Made by a program: the position numbers and the translations under genes
In this document: piece by piece, positions 56,285 through 64,000 of the stretch
Position numbering within the stretch: position 1 is the stretch's first letter
How the letters are laid out: every line of letters starts with the position of its first letter
Source of the DNA: CAILZL01 sp050248275
Lineage (GTDB): Bacteria > Pseudomonadota > Gammaproteobacteria > Steroidobacterales > Steroidobacteraceae
Direction: 5' to 3'
NCBI GenBank assembly: GCA_050248275.1
Contig: JBFWSR010000006.1
Location: forward strand, 1-64,000
Length of the DNA stretch: 64,000 nucleotides
Notes under the pieces: generated by a model
Told to the model about the DNA's origin: nothing
Seen by the model: only the letters and a program-made list of their open reading frames with translations
The model's database searches: none

Positions 56285-57088
56285 TCAGCCCGCTCCACGG
56301 GCCGCCTCCACCACCCGCACCACTTCGCCTGGTTCGGCCTGCAGGCACCGTTGGGCATTACCATGCGCCCGGGCGATTTCTAACGTACCCCAGGAATTGA
56401 CCAGCCCCAACAGCTCACCATGCGCCGCAAAGCCATAACTGGCGCGGATATGGAACTGCTGGTCGCGAAACTGCAGTACGGGCTGCCTGAACAGGGTCAG
56501 ACAATCTGCAGCGACATCCGTAATCAGATTGCCGTAGTGATCCGCATAGATGATTTGACCTGCCCCTGTTTCCTGAATTACCGGCGCAGGCATAGTTTCG
56601 AGCGCTTTCCCCAACATCTCAGGCGACTGTCTATTTGCTGTAATTTCAGCCACTAAGGGAGCGAATATGTCTCTACCATGAAAAGTCATACTGGGCGTCA
56701 ATGATAAATGCACCAGATCTTCCACCCTGAAGACCCGCCAATGCCCAGCGGGAGCCGACCGGAATACCGGGTCCAGCAGTCCATTGTCAGGAGCGATAAA
56801 CAACTGTCCAGCGAGAAACAACAGCCGCATGGCGCGCTCGGTGCCCACCCCCGGATCGACCACCGCCAGATGGACAGTGCCCGTCGGGAAGTATTGCCAT
56901 GAACGCGCCAGCCAGAAGCCCGCCACTTCAGGTTGAAATACCGGCGTCTGATGCGTCAGATCCACCAGCCGTACCGATGGATGACGCACCAGAATCGCAC
57001 CTTTCATGATGCCGACATAGGGATCGCTCAGACCAAAATCTGTCGTGAGCGTGACAAGACCACATGCCTTAAATGGTATGACTGACAT
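56285..57088 (-). CDS. DUF62 / SAM hydroxide adenosyltransferase family protein
   Basis: The 267-residue protein matches the SAM hydrolase (DUF62) family: VTLTTDFGLSDPYVGIMKGA at the N-terminus, VVDPGVGTER and FIAPDNGLLDP, then a C-terminal beta barrel-like domain. These enzymes hydrolyse S-adenosylmethionine to adenosine and methionine. The N-terminal Asp that contacts the ribose is present. It is preceded by an AT-rich stretch of about 50 bases. Confidence 0.88.
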   Translation of the reverse strand: MSVIPFKACGLVTLTTDFGLSDPYVGIMKGAILVRHPSVRLVDLTHQTPVFQPEVAGFWLARSWQYFPTGTVHLAVVDPGVGTERAMRLLFLAGQLFIAPDNGLLDPVFRSAPAGHWRVFRVEDLVHLSLTPSMTFHGRDIFAPLVAEITANRQSPEMLGKALETMPAPVIQETGAGQIIYADHYGNLITDVAADCLTLFRQPVLQFRDQQFHIRASYGFAAHGELLGLVNSWGTLEIARAHGNAQRCLQAEPGEVVRVVEAARGAG

Positions 57089-57139
57089 AAAAACAAGTAT
57101 ATTCAGTTAATTACATATTTTTTATATATCTGTTTATTA
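57089..57139. other. AT-rich promoter-like spacer
   Basis: About 50 bases strongly enriched in A and T lie directly before the DUF62 start and after the esterase stop. A TATACT-like -10 is visible on the minus strand, but no good -35. Confidence 0.4.
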
Positions 57140-58252
57140 CTACCGCAACTGCAACGCGCGCGTCAAAAACGGCAGGGAATGATCCAGGCGGTAATCGATA
57201 TCCGAGTGTGTGTCGTCGAACTCTTCATAGCGATGAGGAATGCCTGCCGCCTGCAAGCGCTTCGACAGAATGCGGGTGCCGTAGTGGATGTGGTACTGAT
57301 CGCGCCAGCCACAATCCATATAGATGCCTCGCAGTGATCGCAGATTGCTGCGATACCGGGCAACCAGATTGATGGGGTCATGCCGTTGCCATGCCTGCCA
57401 GCGCGCAGGAATAACCTCACCGGTGTCCAGATTGAAAGGCAGCCGAAATCCATTGGGTGCCCGGGGATCGGGGTCGTAACTGGCGGCCATGCAGAGATTC
57501 ATCAGGGCGTGCACTTCCGCGCCAGACAGCTTTACTTTCTTGCTGATTTTTTCCAAGAACCGTTGGACACGACCATCATCCAGACCGCGATCTGCGTCCC
57601 GCTCCAGCTTGCGCACTTCGACACGACCGGTATGCAGCGGCCTGGCGCGATGTTTGGCAAGTTCATTCAGCGTATTGGGCCAGTCATGCCAGTACACGTA
57701 ATCGAAATAGGCGTCGCCGGAATGATTGGCAATCGCCCCCCAGGTGGAAGCGTATTTCATGCCATGAATCATGGCGCCATAACCGCCCGATGATTTACCG
57801 AAACAGGCTCGGGACTCGCGGGTTGCCAGTGTGCGGAACTCGCGATCGACAAAGGGAATGATTTCCTTGAGCAGATAATCGGCATAAGAACCAATGGCCG
57901 ACGAATTGATGTACTGATTGCCACCCAATGCCGTAAAACAATCCGGAAAGACGATGATGGCCGGCGCCATTTTGCGTTCATGGACCAGCCGCGCAGCACG
58001 CTCGGGAATGTTTTCGCTGAAGTTTTTCCAGCCGATGTGCGCCAGTCCTGACCCGGTAAAGCCTGCCAGATCCATCAGCATCGGAAAACGTTTGCCGCGT
58101 CCTGCCTTAACGCCATCGTCGTATTGAGGCGGCAACCAGACTGCCAGATTGCGCACATGCGGATCGCCGAGCGGATTGCCCTGCAACACCTTGGAAACAT
58201 GCTCCAGCACGACCACCGTGCCCGCCTGCCATTGCCTGCGCTTGATTGCCAC
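57140..58252 (-). CDS. Esterase-D/enterochelin-esterase-like hydrolase
   Basis: The 370-residue alpha/beta hydrolase has the nucleophile elbow FGKSSGGYGAMIHG at about 150-163 and a C-terminal HxD/His region near FDDTHSDIDYRL. It lacks a signal peptide. The family includes esterase D and enterochelin esterase-like proteins; the substrate is unknown. The GTG start has a GGAG about 7 bases upstream. It follows the RNA-binding protein gene with two strong terminators between. Confidence 0.85.
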   Translation of the reverse strand: MAIKRRQWQAGTVVVLEHVSKVLQGNPLGDPHVRNLAVWLPPQYDDGVKAGRGKRFPMLMDLAGFTGSGLAHIGWKNFSENIPERAARLVHERKMAPAIIVFPDCFTALGGNQYINSSAIGSYADYLLKEIIPFVDREFRTLATRESRACFGKSSGGYGAMIHGMKYASTWGAIANHSGDAYFDYVYWHDWPNTLNELAKHRARPLHTGRVEVRKLERDADRGLDDGRVQRFLEKISKKVKLSGAEVHALMNLCMAASYDPDPRAPNGFRLPFNLDTGEVIPARWQAWQRHDPINLVARYRSNLRSLRGIYMDCGWRDQYHIHYGTRILSKRLQAAGIPHRYEEFDDTHSDIDYRLDHSLPFLTRALQLR

Positions 58253-58400
58253 TGCTCCGCTCCTGATCCATAGCTTTGAATAGCGGCATCAGGTTAGCAA
58301 GGGTTTGGTGACTGGTGTGTTTACCGTCTCCAGTCAAGCCGGAAGCCGGGTTCCCGGTTCATATGCTTTTACGCGCCGACAGTACCTCTTTTTGATTCCA

Positions 58401-58453
58401 GAAAAAAATAAAGCGCGAACATGACAAACCGATTAGGTTCATCAAGTCCGCGC
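58401..58453 (-). terminator. Strong intrinsic terminator with 18-bp stem
   Basis: The stem (58413-58430 with 58436-58453) has 18 positions with one mismatch and three G-T pairs, a 5-base loop, then TTTATTTTTTTC on the minus strand. It is the second of two terminators after the RNA-binding protein gene. Confidence 0.85.
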
Positions 58454-58460
58454 CTTATCT

Positions 58461-58490
58461 TCAAAAGCAGCCTGAAAACTTCAGGCTGCC
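58461..58490 (-). terminator. Intrinsic terminator of the RNA-binding protein gene
   Basis: A perfect 10-bp stem (58468-58477 with 58481-58490) with a 3-base loop is followed on the minus strand by TTTTG. It lies about 15 bases after the stop. Confidence 0.8.
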
Positions 58491-58503
58491 AGATCGCCTG
58501 GGT

Positions 58504-58821
58504 TTACCAGCGACCGCCGCCACCGCCATAGCCGCCACCGCTACGACCGCCGCCACCATAACCGCCGCCGCCACCCTTGGGCTTGTCCTGGGCTTCGTTG
58601 ACCTTCAACGGACGACCGCCCATATCCTGACCATTCAGACTCTGAATGGCGCGCGCAGCGTCGGCGCTGGGCATTTCAACAAAGCCGAAACCGCGAGGAC
58701 GGCCGGTTTCGCGATCATTGATCAGGCTGACCGAATCAACCGTGCCGTGTTGCGAAAACAAGGCGCGAACTGCGGCTTCGTCGGCCGTAAAGGGCAGATT
58801 GCCCACATAAATCTTGCTCAT
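58504..58821 (-). CDS. Single-RRM, glycine-rich RNA-binding protein
   Basis: The 105-residue protein is one RRM at about 1-78, with RNP2 IYVGNL and RNP1 RGFGFVEM, then a Gly/Tyr/Arg-rich tail. Such bacterial proteins resemble plant and cyanobacterial cold-inducible RNA-binding proteins and likely bind single-stranded RNA. The gene has an AAGG before ATG, a long leader and two tandem terminators, so it is a self-contained transcript. Confidence 0.93.
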   Translation of the reverse strand: MSKIYVGNLPFTADEAAVRALFSQHGTVDSVSLINDRETGRPRGFGFVEMPSADAARAIQSLNGQDMGGRPLKVNEAQDKPKGGGGGYGGGGRSGGGYGGGGGRW

Positions 58822-59246
58822 AAAAACCTTCTAAAAGAAACCTTCACCGGCCTGGTTAGAAGCACGGGAGCGGGTCAAAAACACGATAGGTGCGCGAAAA
58901 GCGCACGCTGTCTCCTGGATCGGGAAGGATTCGGCGTTGTCGGCCTAGTTGGGTTGCCACCAAGCGTGGACAGTCAGGAAGACAAAGTAAAATCTCACGA
59001 ACGGAGTGCAATATACAGGTTTGCAGCGCAACTGCGATGAAAAGTTGGCCAAACGGACAAATCTTTAGCCAACACCCCCATTTACCCGCTTTTTTCGCGT
59101 CCATCCTGTTTGTAATGCCCGCAGCTCGAAGAGATGGACAAGAATCCCGAACCAAATTGACCATCAGGCATTACACTGACCGGGCATCATGGCATGCGAG
59201 GCATTGCACTGCCTGACGCCGTCATCACTTTAACTGGAGAGTTCAA
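58822..59246. other. Long leader/intergenic region upstream of the RRM gene
   Basis: These 425 bases between divergent starts hold no convincing protein gene. On the minus strand a 6-bp hairpin (58890-58895 with 58901-58906) lies about 70 bases before the RRM start. A long, structured leader is common in cold-shock genes, but no CspA-type box was identified. Confidence 0.4.
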
Positions 59247-59375
59247 TTGGTCAAAACACCTAATTTCAAGCAGGAAAAGAAACAGCGCGAGATGGCGCAG
59301 AAGAAAAAAAACGAGCAAAAACAGCAGCAGAAAGCGGCACGCAAGACCGGCTATCCAGAGCCCCAGCCACAGTAA
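59247..59375 (+). CDS. 42-residue Lys/Gln-rich small protein
   Basis: A TTG start at 59247 with GGAGAG at 59236-59241 opens a 42-residue frame: MVKTPNFKQEKKQREMAQ, then mostly Lys/Gln/Glu to KTGYPEPQPQ. The composition predicts one long charged helix. It resembles short proteobacterial proteins of the type (M/V)KxPNxKxEKxxRE found as unannotated small ORFs. Function unknown; it may bind nucleic acid. It is convergent with the aldo/keto reductase gene. Confidence 0.7.
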   Translation: MVKTPNFKQEKKQREMAQKKKNEQKQQQKAARKTGYPEPQPQ

Positions 59376-59430
59376 ATTACTGGCAATAACCTTGGCCTTC
59401 TGCTGACAATCCGCTGACTGCAAACAGGGT

Positions 59431-60414
59431 TCAACGCCCGATCGCTGCCAGCATGGCAGGCGGATACCGATCGCCACAGGCAGCCAGCTCGACAATCCGG
59501 TCAGCCAATACACGCCATTCTGCGGCGGTTACATCGAGATTCATGGCAGCCAGATTGTCCCTGAGATGAGTACGCGTCTTCATGCCGGGAATGACATGCA
59601 CATGGGTCCCCTGCGCCAATACCCAGGCAATGGCAACCTGAGCCGGGCTGACGCTCTTGTCTGCCGCGAAATGCCTGATCAACTCCACCAGCTTGAGATT
59701 ATGGGCTGCGTTGTCGGCAGCAAAACGCGGATGGGTTCGGCGGGTGTCGTCCTCGGGTAACTCGCTGAGGCTGCCAAAATTGCCGGCGAGGAAACCACGA
59801 CCCAGCGGACTGTAGGCCACAAAGCCTATGCCCAATTCACGGCAAGTCTGCAAAATGCCGGCCTCGGGATCGCGCGTCCACAATGAATACTCCGATTGCA
59901 CAGCGGTAACCGGGTGCACGGCATGCGCCCGCCGCAGCGTATCCACACTGCATTCCGACAGGCCGATATGACGCAGCTTGCCGGCCTGCACCAGCGCCTT
60001 GAGTGCGCCTACCGATTCTTCAATCGGCACCTGCGGGTCGATACGATGCAGGTAATACAGATCAATGTAATCCATCCCCAGACGCTGCAGGCTGGCGTCC
60101 ACCGCGCGGCGCAGCGAATCCGGATGATTGTCGATGACCAGGCCACCCTCGGCATTACGCGTGATGCCGTACTTGCTGGCGATGAACAACTGCTGACGGC
60201 GGCCGCGCAGCAGTTCGCCCACAAATTCTTCATTGGCGCCATTCTGATAACTCGATGCCGTGTCGAAATGGACAATGCCGCGTTCCAATGCTTCGGCAAC
60301 GGTGGCTCTGGCTTCGTCATCATTGCGGATGCCATACCAGCCGATCAGCGTCATGCATCCGAGTCCGATGGCCGGCAGTTGCACTCCCTGGCTACCCAGC
60401 GCACGTGTTTGCAT
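59431..60414 (-). CDS. Aldo/keto reductase
   Basis: The 327-residue enzyme has the family tetrad: Asp and Tyr in HFDTASSYQNG, Lys in FIASKYG, His in LYYLHRID. It should reduce aldehydes or ketones with NADPH; the substrate is unknown. The start is taken as MQTRALGSQG; an extension to 60432 is unlikely. A strong minus-strand terminator lies just 16 bases or so upstream of the start. Confidence 0.93.
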   Translation of the reverse strand: MQTRALGSQGVQLPAIGLGCMTLIGWYGIRNDDEARATVAEALERGIVHFDTASSYQNGANEEFVGELLRGRRQQLFIASKYGITRNAEGGLVIDNHPDSLRRAVDASLQRLGMDYIDLYYLHRIDPQVPIEESVGALKALVQAGKLRHIGLSECSVDTLRRAHAVHPVTAVQSEYSLWTRDPEAGILQTCRELGIGFVAYSPLGRGFLAGNFGSLSELPEDDTRRTHPRFAADNAAHNLKLVELIRHFAADKSVSPAQVAIAWVLAQGTHVHVIPGMKTRTHLRDNLAAMNLDVTAAEWRVLADRIVELAACGDRYPPAMLAAIGR

Positions 60415-60747
60415 GGTGTTCAATCCGCACAAAAAAAGGAGGCGCTAAGGCTAACAAAGCCCAAGCGCCTCTGTAAGGACCAAAGGTACCCGCGAGTAAC
60501 GAGTCAGCCAACACGTTGCCGCAGTTCACGCACCTTCGGTTAGTTCTCCAACAGCAGCCATGCTGCAGTATTGGAAAGCGTCCTGAAGTGTGCGGATTGT
60601 TTTGCCACGGAGAGTTTGCGTCGATACGGGGTTCCTCGTGCATCCCTAGGGCCTGCCGCCAGAAATGCAAAGATCAGGCAAGGAAGCCATGGCAAAGGCC
60701 TGGCATGGACCAGGCTCTGGTACGCTGCAATCTCTCAACGAAACCTC
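60415..60747. other. Leader/intergenic region with structured RNA potential
   Basis: About 330 bases lie between the divergent aldo/keto reductase and S1C-like genes. On the minus strand a hairpin (TTCCAA...TTGGAG outer arms around a GCAGC/GCTGC stem) at about 60545-60577 and the terminator at 60430-60472 suggest a structured transcript. No protein frame looks real. No known riboswitch class could be assigned. Confidence 0.4.
60430..60472 (-). terminator. Orphan intrinsic terminator
   Basis: Arms 60439-60446 and 60464-60471 form an 8-bp stem, with a further 4-bp stem inside, followed on the minus strand by seven T. No minus-strand protein gene lies upstream; the next gene over is on the plus strand. 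It would end a leader or small RNA. Confidence 0.8.
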
Positions 60748-61740
60748 ATGGGATACATGACCGACGACAGTAGCAACTGGTCCTTTCCACCCGTCCTGCA
60801 ACCCCAGGCCGCCCTGCTGCCATTTGATCTGGAGGCGGCCTTGCGCAGCGTATTGCGAGTGCGCAGTGAAATTCCTGCCGATGCCTTCACCGCTGCGGCG
60901 CTCGGCACCGAACGCATTGGCAACGGCATCGTCATCGCCGCCGCAGGCCGCAAGGTGATCCTGACCATTGGCTATCTGATCGCCGAAGCGCAGCACATCT
61001 GGCTGACGACTCACGATGGCCGCGAACTGCCCGGTCATGCCCTTGCCCATGATCAAGTCACGGGTTTCGGTTTGATCCTGCCACTGGGCGAGCTCGACTC
61101 GCCGGCGCTGGAACTGGGCAGCAGCAAGCAACTGGCCATCGGCAGTGAAGTCACCGTCATCGGTCACGGCGGCATTCGCCATGCCATCAACAGCAAGCTG
61201 ATCGCCAAGCGCGAATTTGCCGGTTACTGGGAATATCTGCTGGAGGAGGCTCTGCTGGTGGCGCCGCCGCATCCGCAATGGGGCGGCACCGCCCTGCTCG
61301 ATGCACAGGGCAAGCTGGCCGGTCTGGGTTCGCTGCTGATCCAGGAGAACGTCAGCGGCGATCAGTTCGATGCCAACCTGTTCGTGCCCATCGATTTGCT
61401 GGCGCCCATTCTCGATGACCTGCTGACCACCGGCAAAACACGTCAACCGGAACGGCCATGGCTGGGTTTGTACACCACTGAACAGAACGGTCAACTGGTC
61501 ATTGCCGGCGTTGCGCAACGCGGCCCGGCTCATGAAGCCCGGCTGCGCAATGGCGACATCGTCACCCATGTGGCCGGCCGGGCCGTGCATACCTTGCCGC
61601 AGTTCTATCGCGCACTATGGGCGCAAGGCAATGCCGGCAGTATGATCACGCTGGATATCAAACACGGCAAACAAGGTCGAACCATCAAGCTGCGCTCGGC
61701 GAGCCGTGATGACTATCTGTTCAAGCCCAAAGCTCACTAG
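60748..61740 (+). CDS. Degenerate S1C (HtrA-like) protease with PDZ domain
   Basis: The 330-residue protein has a trypsin-like fold at about 40-225 and a PDZ domain at about 240-325 (PWLGLYTTEQNGQLVIAGV, GDIVTHVAGRAV). No catalytic residue is seen at the usual sites: the His motif TNxHV reads TIGYLI, the Asp site reads TGFGLIL, and GNSGGPL reads PQWGGTAL. No signal peptide is visible. It is therefore probably a binding or scaffold protein, not a protease. Start 60748 or 60757; a longer frame to 60571 does not look coding. Confidence 0.8.
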   Translation: MGYMTDDSSNWSFPPVLQPQAALLPFDLEAALRSVLRVRSEIPADAFTAAALGTERIGNGIVIAAAGRKVILTIGYLIAEAQHIWLTTHDGRELPGHALAHDQVTGFGLILPLGELDSPALELGSSKQLAIGSEVTVIGHGGIRHAINSKLIAKREFAGYWEYLLEEALLVAPPHPQWGGTALLDAQGKLAGLGSLLIQENVSGDQFDANLFVPIDLLAPILDDLLTTGKTRQPERPWLGLYTTEQNGQLVIAGVAQRGPAHEARLRNGDIVTHVAGRAVHTLPQFYRALWAQGNAGSMITLDIKHGKQGRTIKLRSASRDDYLFKPKAH

Positions 61741-61799
61741 TCCTGCTTCGTCACCATTAAAGCTGACCTTTTCCACACATGCTCTCAAGGGGATACCAT

Positions 61800-62339
61800 A
61801 TGAAAACGCAGCCATCTTTTATTCTGTGCAGCCTGTTGTTATTGCTGGGTAGCAGCAGCCTGGCGCAGACGCCGGCAGCAGCACCTGCGGGCGGCGCCAC
61901 GCCGCCACGCACCAGACCCCAACCGGCGCGTGGCCCGGCACTGGATATTGCGCTGGAAGCGGCACAAACCGCCATGGCTGCATGTGTTACAGACAATCTC
62001 AAAGTCGCGGTGGTAGTGGCCGACTCTGCTGGCGGCATCAAGACGGCGTTGGTTGGCGACGATCTATCTGGTCAGTTTGTCAACTTTGCCCTGCGCAAGA
62101 TTGCCGTCGTCAAGGAGTTCAAGCAGGCCACATCGCAGGTTGCCGCACGAGCCAGGGAAGATCAGACACTGGCTGAGCGCATTGCCGCCAACAAGGACTG
62201 GATGGCCATGCCGGGGGCGGTGCCACTAATGGTGTCGGATGAGCTAGTGGGCATGATTGCGGTCAGCGGCGCCAAGAGCGAACAGGACGAAGCCTGTGCG
62301 CTGGCCGGCGCCGAGGCCATCAAGAATAAACTGAAGTAA
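61800..62339 (+). CDS. Exported HbpS/GlcG-like protein
   Basis: The 179-residue protein begins with a signal peptide (about 1-23, ending SSSLA-Q) after AAGGGG 7 bases upstream. A Pro/Ala-rich linker follows, then a PF03928-like domain (ALEAAQTAMAACVTDNLKVA, MPGAVPLMVSDELVGMIAVS). Two cysteines are present in the mature form. It is a distant relative of the protein at 47641-48147. The role may be binding haem or another small molecule. A strong terminator follows the stop. Confidence 0.85.
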   Translation: MKTQPSFILCSLLLLLGSSSLAQTPAAAPAGGATPPRTRPQPARGPALDIALEAAQTAMAACVTDNLKVAVVVADSAGGIKTALVGDDLSGQFVNFALRKIAVVKEFKQATSQVAARAREDQTLAERIAANKDWMAMPGAVPLMVSDELVGMIAVSGAKSEQDEACALAGAEAIKNKLK

Positions 62340-62352
62340 TCGACTGCCAATG

Positions 62353-62391
62353 AAAACGCCGCGTCACATGACAATGGCGCGGCGTTTTTTT
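62353..62391 (+). terminator. Intrinsic terminator of the HbpS-like gene
   Basis: A 10-bp stem (62354-62363 with 62378-62387) ends in a run of seven T. It lies 14 bases after the stop and between convergent genes; on the minus strand an A-run side gives TTTT, so it may also serve lysS. Confidence 0.93.
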
Positions 62392-62414
62392 ATTGTGAAA
62401 GCCAGTAATCGCGT

Positions 62415-63926
62415 TCAGGTTTCCGGACGCATGTGCGGGAACAGCAGCACATCGCGAATCGAACTGGAATTGGTCAGCAGCATCACCAGACGATCGATGC
62501 CAATGCCCAGCCCTGCGGTGGGTGGCATGCCGTATTCCAGCGCGCGAATGTAATCGGCATCGTAGAACATGGCCTCGTCGTCGCCATCGGTCTTGCGCGC
62601 CACCTGTTCATGGAAGCGCTGCGCTTGGTCTTCGGCATCGTTCAATTCAGAAAAGCCGTTGGCCAGTTCGCGGCCGCAGACGAAGAATTCAAAACGATCG
62701 GTGATGAACGGATCGGCATCGTTGCGTCTGGCCAGCGGCGATACTTCCGCCGGATAGCTGTAGACGAAGGTCGGTTGCAGCAGGCGATGCTCGCCGGTCT
62801 TCTCGAAAATTTCGATCTGCAACTTGCCGGCGCCGTCGCCTTCCTTGTACGGCAATTGCAGCTTGTCACACCACTTGCGCAGGTAAGCCACCTCACGCAG
62901 ACGTTCGCGCTCGATACCCGGATTGAAATGCACAATGATGTCTTCCACGGTCACCCGCCGGAAGGGCTGCGAGATGTCCAGCGACTGGCCTTCCCATTCG
63001 ATATTGCGCGTACCGACGATGGTGTCGCACAGACCATGGAACAGACGCTCCACCATGTCCATCAGGTCGCGGAAATCCGCATAGGCCTGATACAGCTCGA
63101 CCATGGTGAACTCGGGGTTATGGCGCGTTGACAGACCTTCGTTGCGAAAGCTGCGATTGATTTCGTACACCCGCTCGAAGCCGCCGACGATCAGACGCTT
63201 CAGATACAGCTCCGGCGCGATGCGCAGGTACATCTGCATGTCCAGCGCATTGTGATGCGTGACAAACGGTCGCGCCGTGGCGCCGCCGGGAATGACCTGT
63301 AGCATGGGCGTTTCCACTTCCATGAAATCCATGGAGTCGAGGAAGCTGCGCAGATACTTGATGATACGCGTGCGGGTCGCAAACACTGCGCGGCTGTCAG
63401 CATTGATGATCAGGTCCACATAACGCTGGCGATAACGGGTTTCATGATCGGACAGGCCATGCCACTTGTCCGGCAGCGGCCGCAAGGACTTCACCAGCAG
63501 ACGCAGCGTAGTCACCTTCACCGACAGTTCGCCGGTCTTGGTCTTGAACAGCATGCCCTCGGCTGCGACGATGTCGCCGATGTCCCAACCCTTGAAGGCG
63601 TCATAGACTTCACCCAATGCCGCCTGTTGCAGGAACAGCTGAATCTGGCCGCTGTGATCCTGAATCTTGGCGAAGCTGGCTTTGCCCATGACGCGCTTGG
63701 CCAGCATGCGGCCGCTGACTTTCACGGCGATGCTGCCATGCGCCTCGAACCACGCCGGATCACGTTCGCCATACAGCGTGAACAAATCATCCGCGAGTGC
63801 ATCGCGGCGAAAATCATTGGGGAACGCCTGGCCTGATTCGCGCAGTTTGGCAAGCTTGGCGCGACGTTCGGCAATGAGATGATTTTCGTCGATCGGTTGT
63901 TCTTGCGGTGTGTCGGTCATGTTCAA
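62415..63926 (-). CDS. lysS: Lysyl-tRNA synthetase (class II)
   Basis: The 503-residue enzyme (E. coli LysS: 505) charges tRNA-Lys. The OB-fold anticodon domain covers about 60-170 and the class II core follows, with motif 2 RNEGLSTRHNPEFTMVE and motif 3 GLGIGIDRLVML. It lies at the right edge; prfB commonly precedes lysS in gammaproteobacteria but its end is not visible in the 74 bases beyond. A short hairpin (arms 63948-63953 and 63962-63967) lies upstream. Confidence 0.97.
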   Translation of the reverse strand: MNMTDTPQEQPIDENHLIAERRAKLAKLRESGQAFPNDFRRDALADDLFTLYGERDPAWFEAHGSIAVKVSGRMLAKRVMGKASFAKIQDHSGQIQLFLQQAALGEVYDAFKGWDIGDIVAAEGMLFKTKTGELSVKVTTLRLLVKSLRPLPDKWHGLSDHETRYRQRYVDLIINADSRAVFATRTRIIKYLRSFLDSMDFMEVETPMLQVIPGGATARPFVTHHNALDMQMYLRIAPELYLKRLIVGGFERVYEINRSFRNEGLSTRHNPEFTMVELYQAYADFRDLMDMVERLFHGLCDTIVGTRNIEWEGQSLDISQPFRRVTVEDIIVHFNPGIERERLREVAYLRKWCDKLQLPYKEGDGAGKLQIEIFEKTGEHRLLQPTFVYSYPAEVSPLARRNDADPFITDRFEFFVCGRELANGFSELNDAEDQAQRFHEQVARKTDGDDEAMFYDADYIRALEYGMPPTAGLGIGIDRLVMLLTNSSSIRDVLLFPHMRPET

Positions 63927-64000
63927 TCTCGTCGTGTCTTATCGTAGGGGTGCCATTCATTGCACCCTTCTTGCTGCATCATAACGGGCGCGATGAATCA
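63927..64000. other. Leader of lysS at the window edge
   Basis: The last 74 bases hold a 6-bp hairpin and no gene I can support. Confidence 0.3.

Noticed and set aside
60481..60747. 6S RNA, tmRNA, RNase P RNA or SRP RNA upstream of the aldo/keto reductase
   Set aside because: None of the defining conserved sequences of these RNAs is present on either strand as far as I can read.
60571..60747. N-terminal extension of the S1C-like protein
   Set aside because: The extra residues are Cys/Trp/Arg-rich with no family resemblance, and the segment overlaps the probable leader of the divergent gene.

Overview
The window is about 64 kb of chromosome from a Gram-negative proteobacterium, most likely a gammaproteobacterium. 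Pointers to this are a fused aspartate kinase/diaminopimelate decarboxylase of the Xanthomonas type, MsrPQ, a FecI-FecR-FecA-type TonB signalling set, an Aer-like chemoreceptor, class II fumarase, and purB next to nudJ-mnmA. Coding density is high. I see no rRNA, tRNA, CRISPR array, intact insertion sequence or prophage.

Region by region. 1-735 is the tail of an accessory locus: the C-terminal tip of an Rhs-type polymorphic toxin, broken by a one-base frameshift, overlapping a small two-helix membrane protein that is a candidate immunity protein. 736-36275 is a stress and ion-homeostasis island. It holds a MaoC-like/phosphate acetyltransferase fusion, three universal stress proteins, NhaA, a P2-type cation ATPase coupled to a CaCA exchanger, otsB-otsA and a TreT-like trehalose synthase, four MscS-type channels, an RCK potassium channel, an SLC13-type transporter, a DUF389 protein, a phosphoribosyltransferase, an EF-hand protein, a solitary groEL followed by ftsH, DUF302 and usp, a CarS-like membrane protein and an Aer-like chemoreceptor. 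Inside it sits an unusual three-gene run (13755-19501): a GNAT-nitrilase fusion, a 1053-residue membrane protein that joins an exported coiled-coil region to a C-terminal P-loop ATPase, and an MscS channel.

36351-47542 is housekeeping: mazG, a CoA-type Nudix hydrolase, fumC, then divergently purB, a DUF7931-like gene, nudJ, mnmA, acnA and msrPQ. 47641-53031 holds a HbpS/GlcG-like exported protein and a TonB receptor with its FecR anti-sigma regulator and ECF sigma gene. The sigma gene carries an in-frame amber codon between its sigma-2 and sigma-4 parts, with a ribosome-binding-site-like sequence and an ATG directly after it. 53166-64000 returns to mixed metabolism: lysAC, a PA3496-like small protein, a SAM hydrolase-type (DUF62) protein, an esterase, a cold-shock-type RRM protein with a long leader and tandem terminators, a 42-residue Lys/Gln-rich protein starting at TTG, an aldo/keto reductase preceded by an orphan terminator, a degenerate S1C protease-PDZ protein, a second HbpS-like protein, and lysS at the edge.

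The genes of the island fit together as protection against osmotic, ionic and protein-folding stress: trehalose made by two routes, solute release through several MscS channels, Na+/H+, K+ and Ca2+ transport, and dedicated chaperonin and membrane-protease copies. The strongest candidates for new biology are the GNAT-nitrilase/membrane ATPase/MscS run, the possible split ECF sigma factor, and the orphan terminator with a structured leader upstream of the aldo/keto reductase gene.
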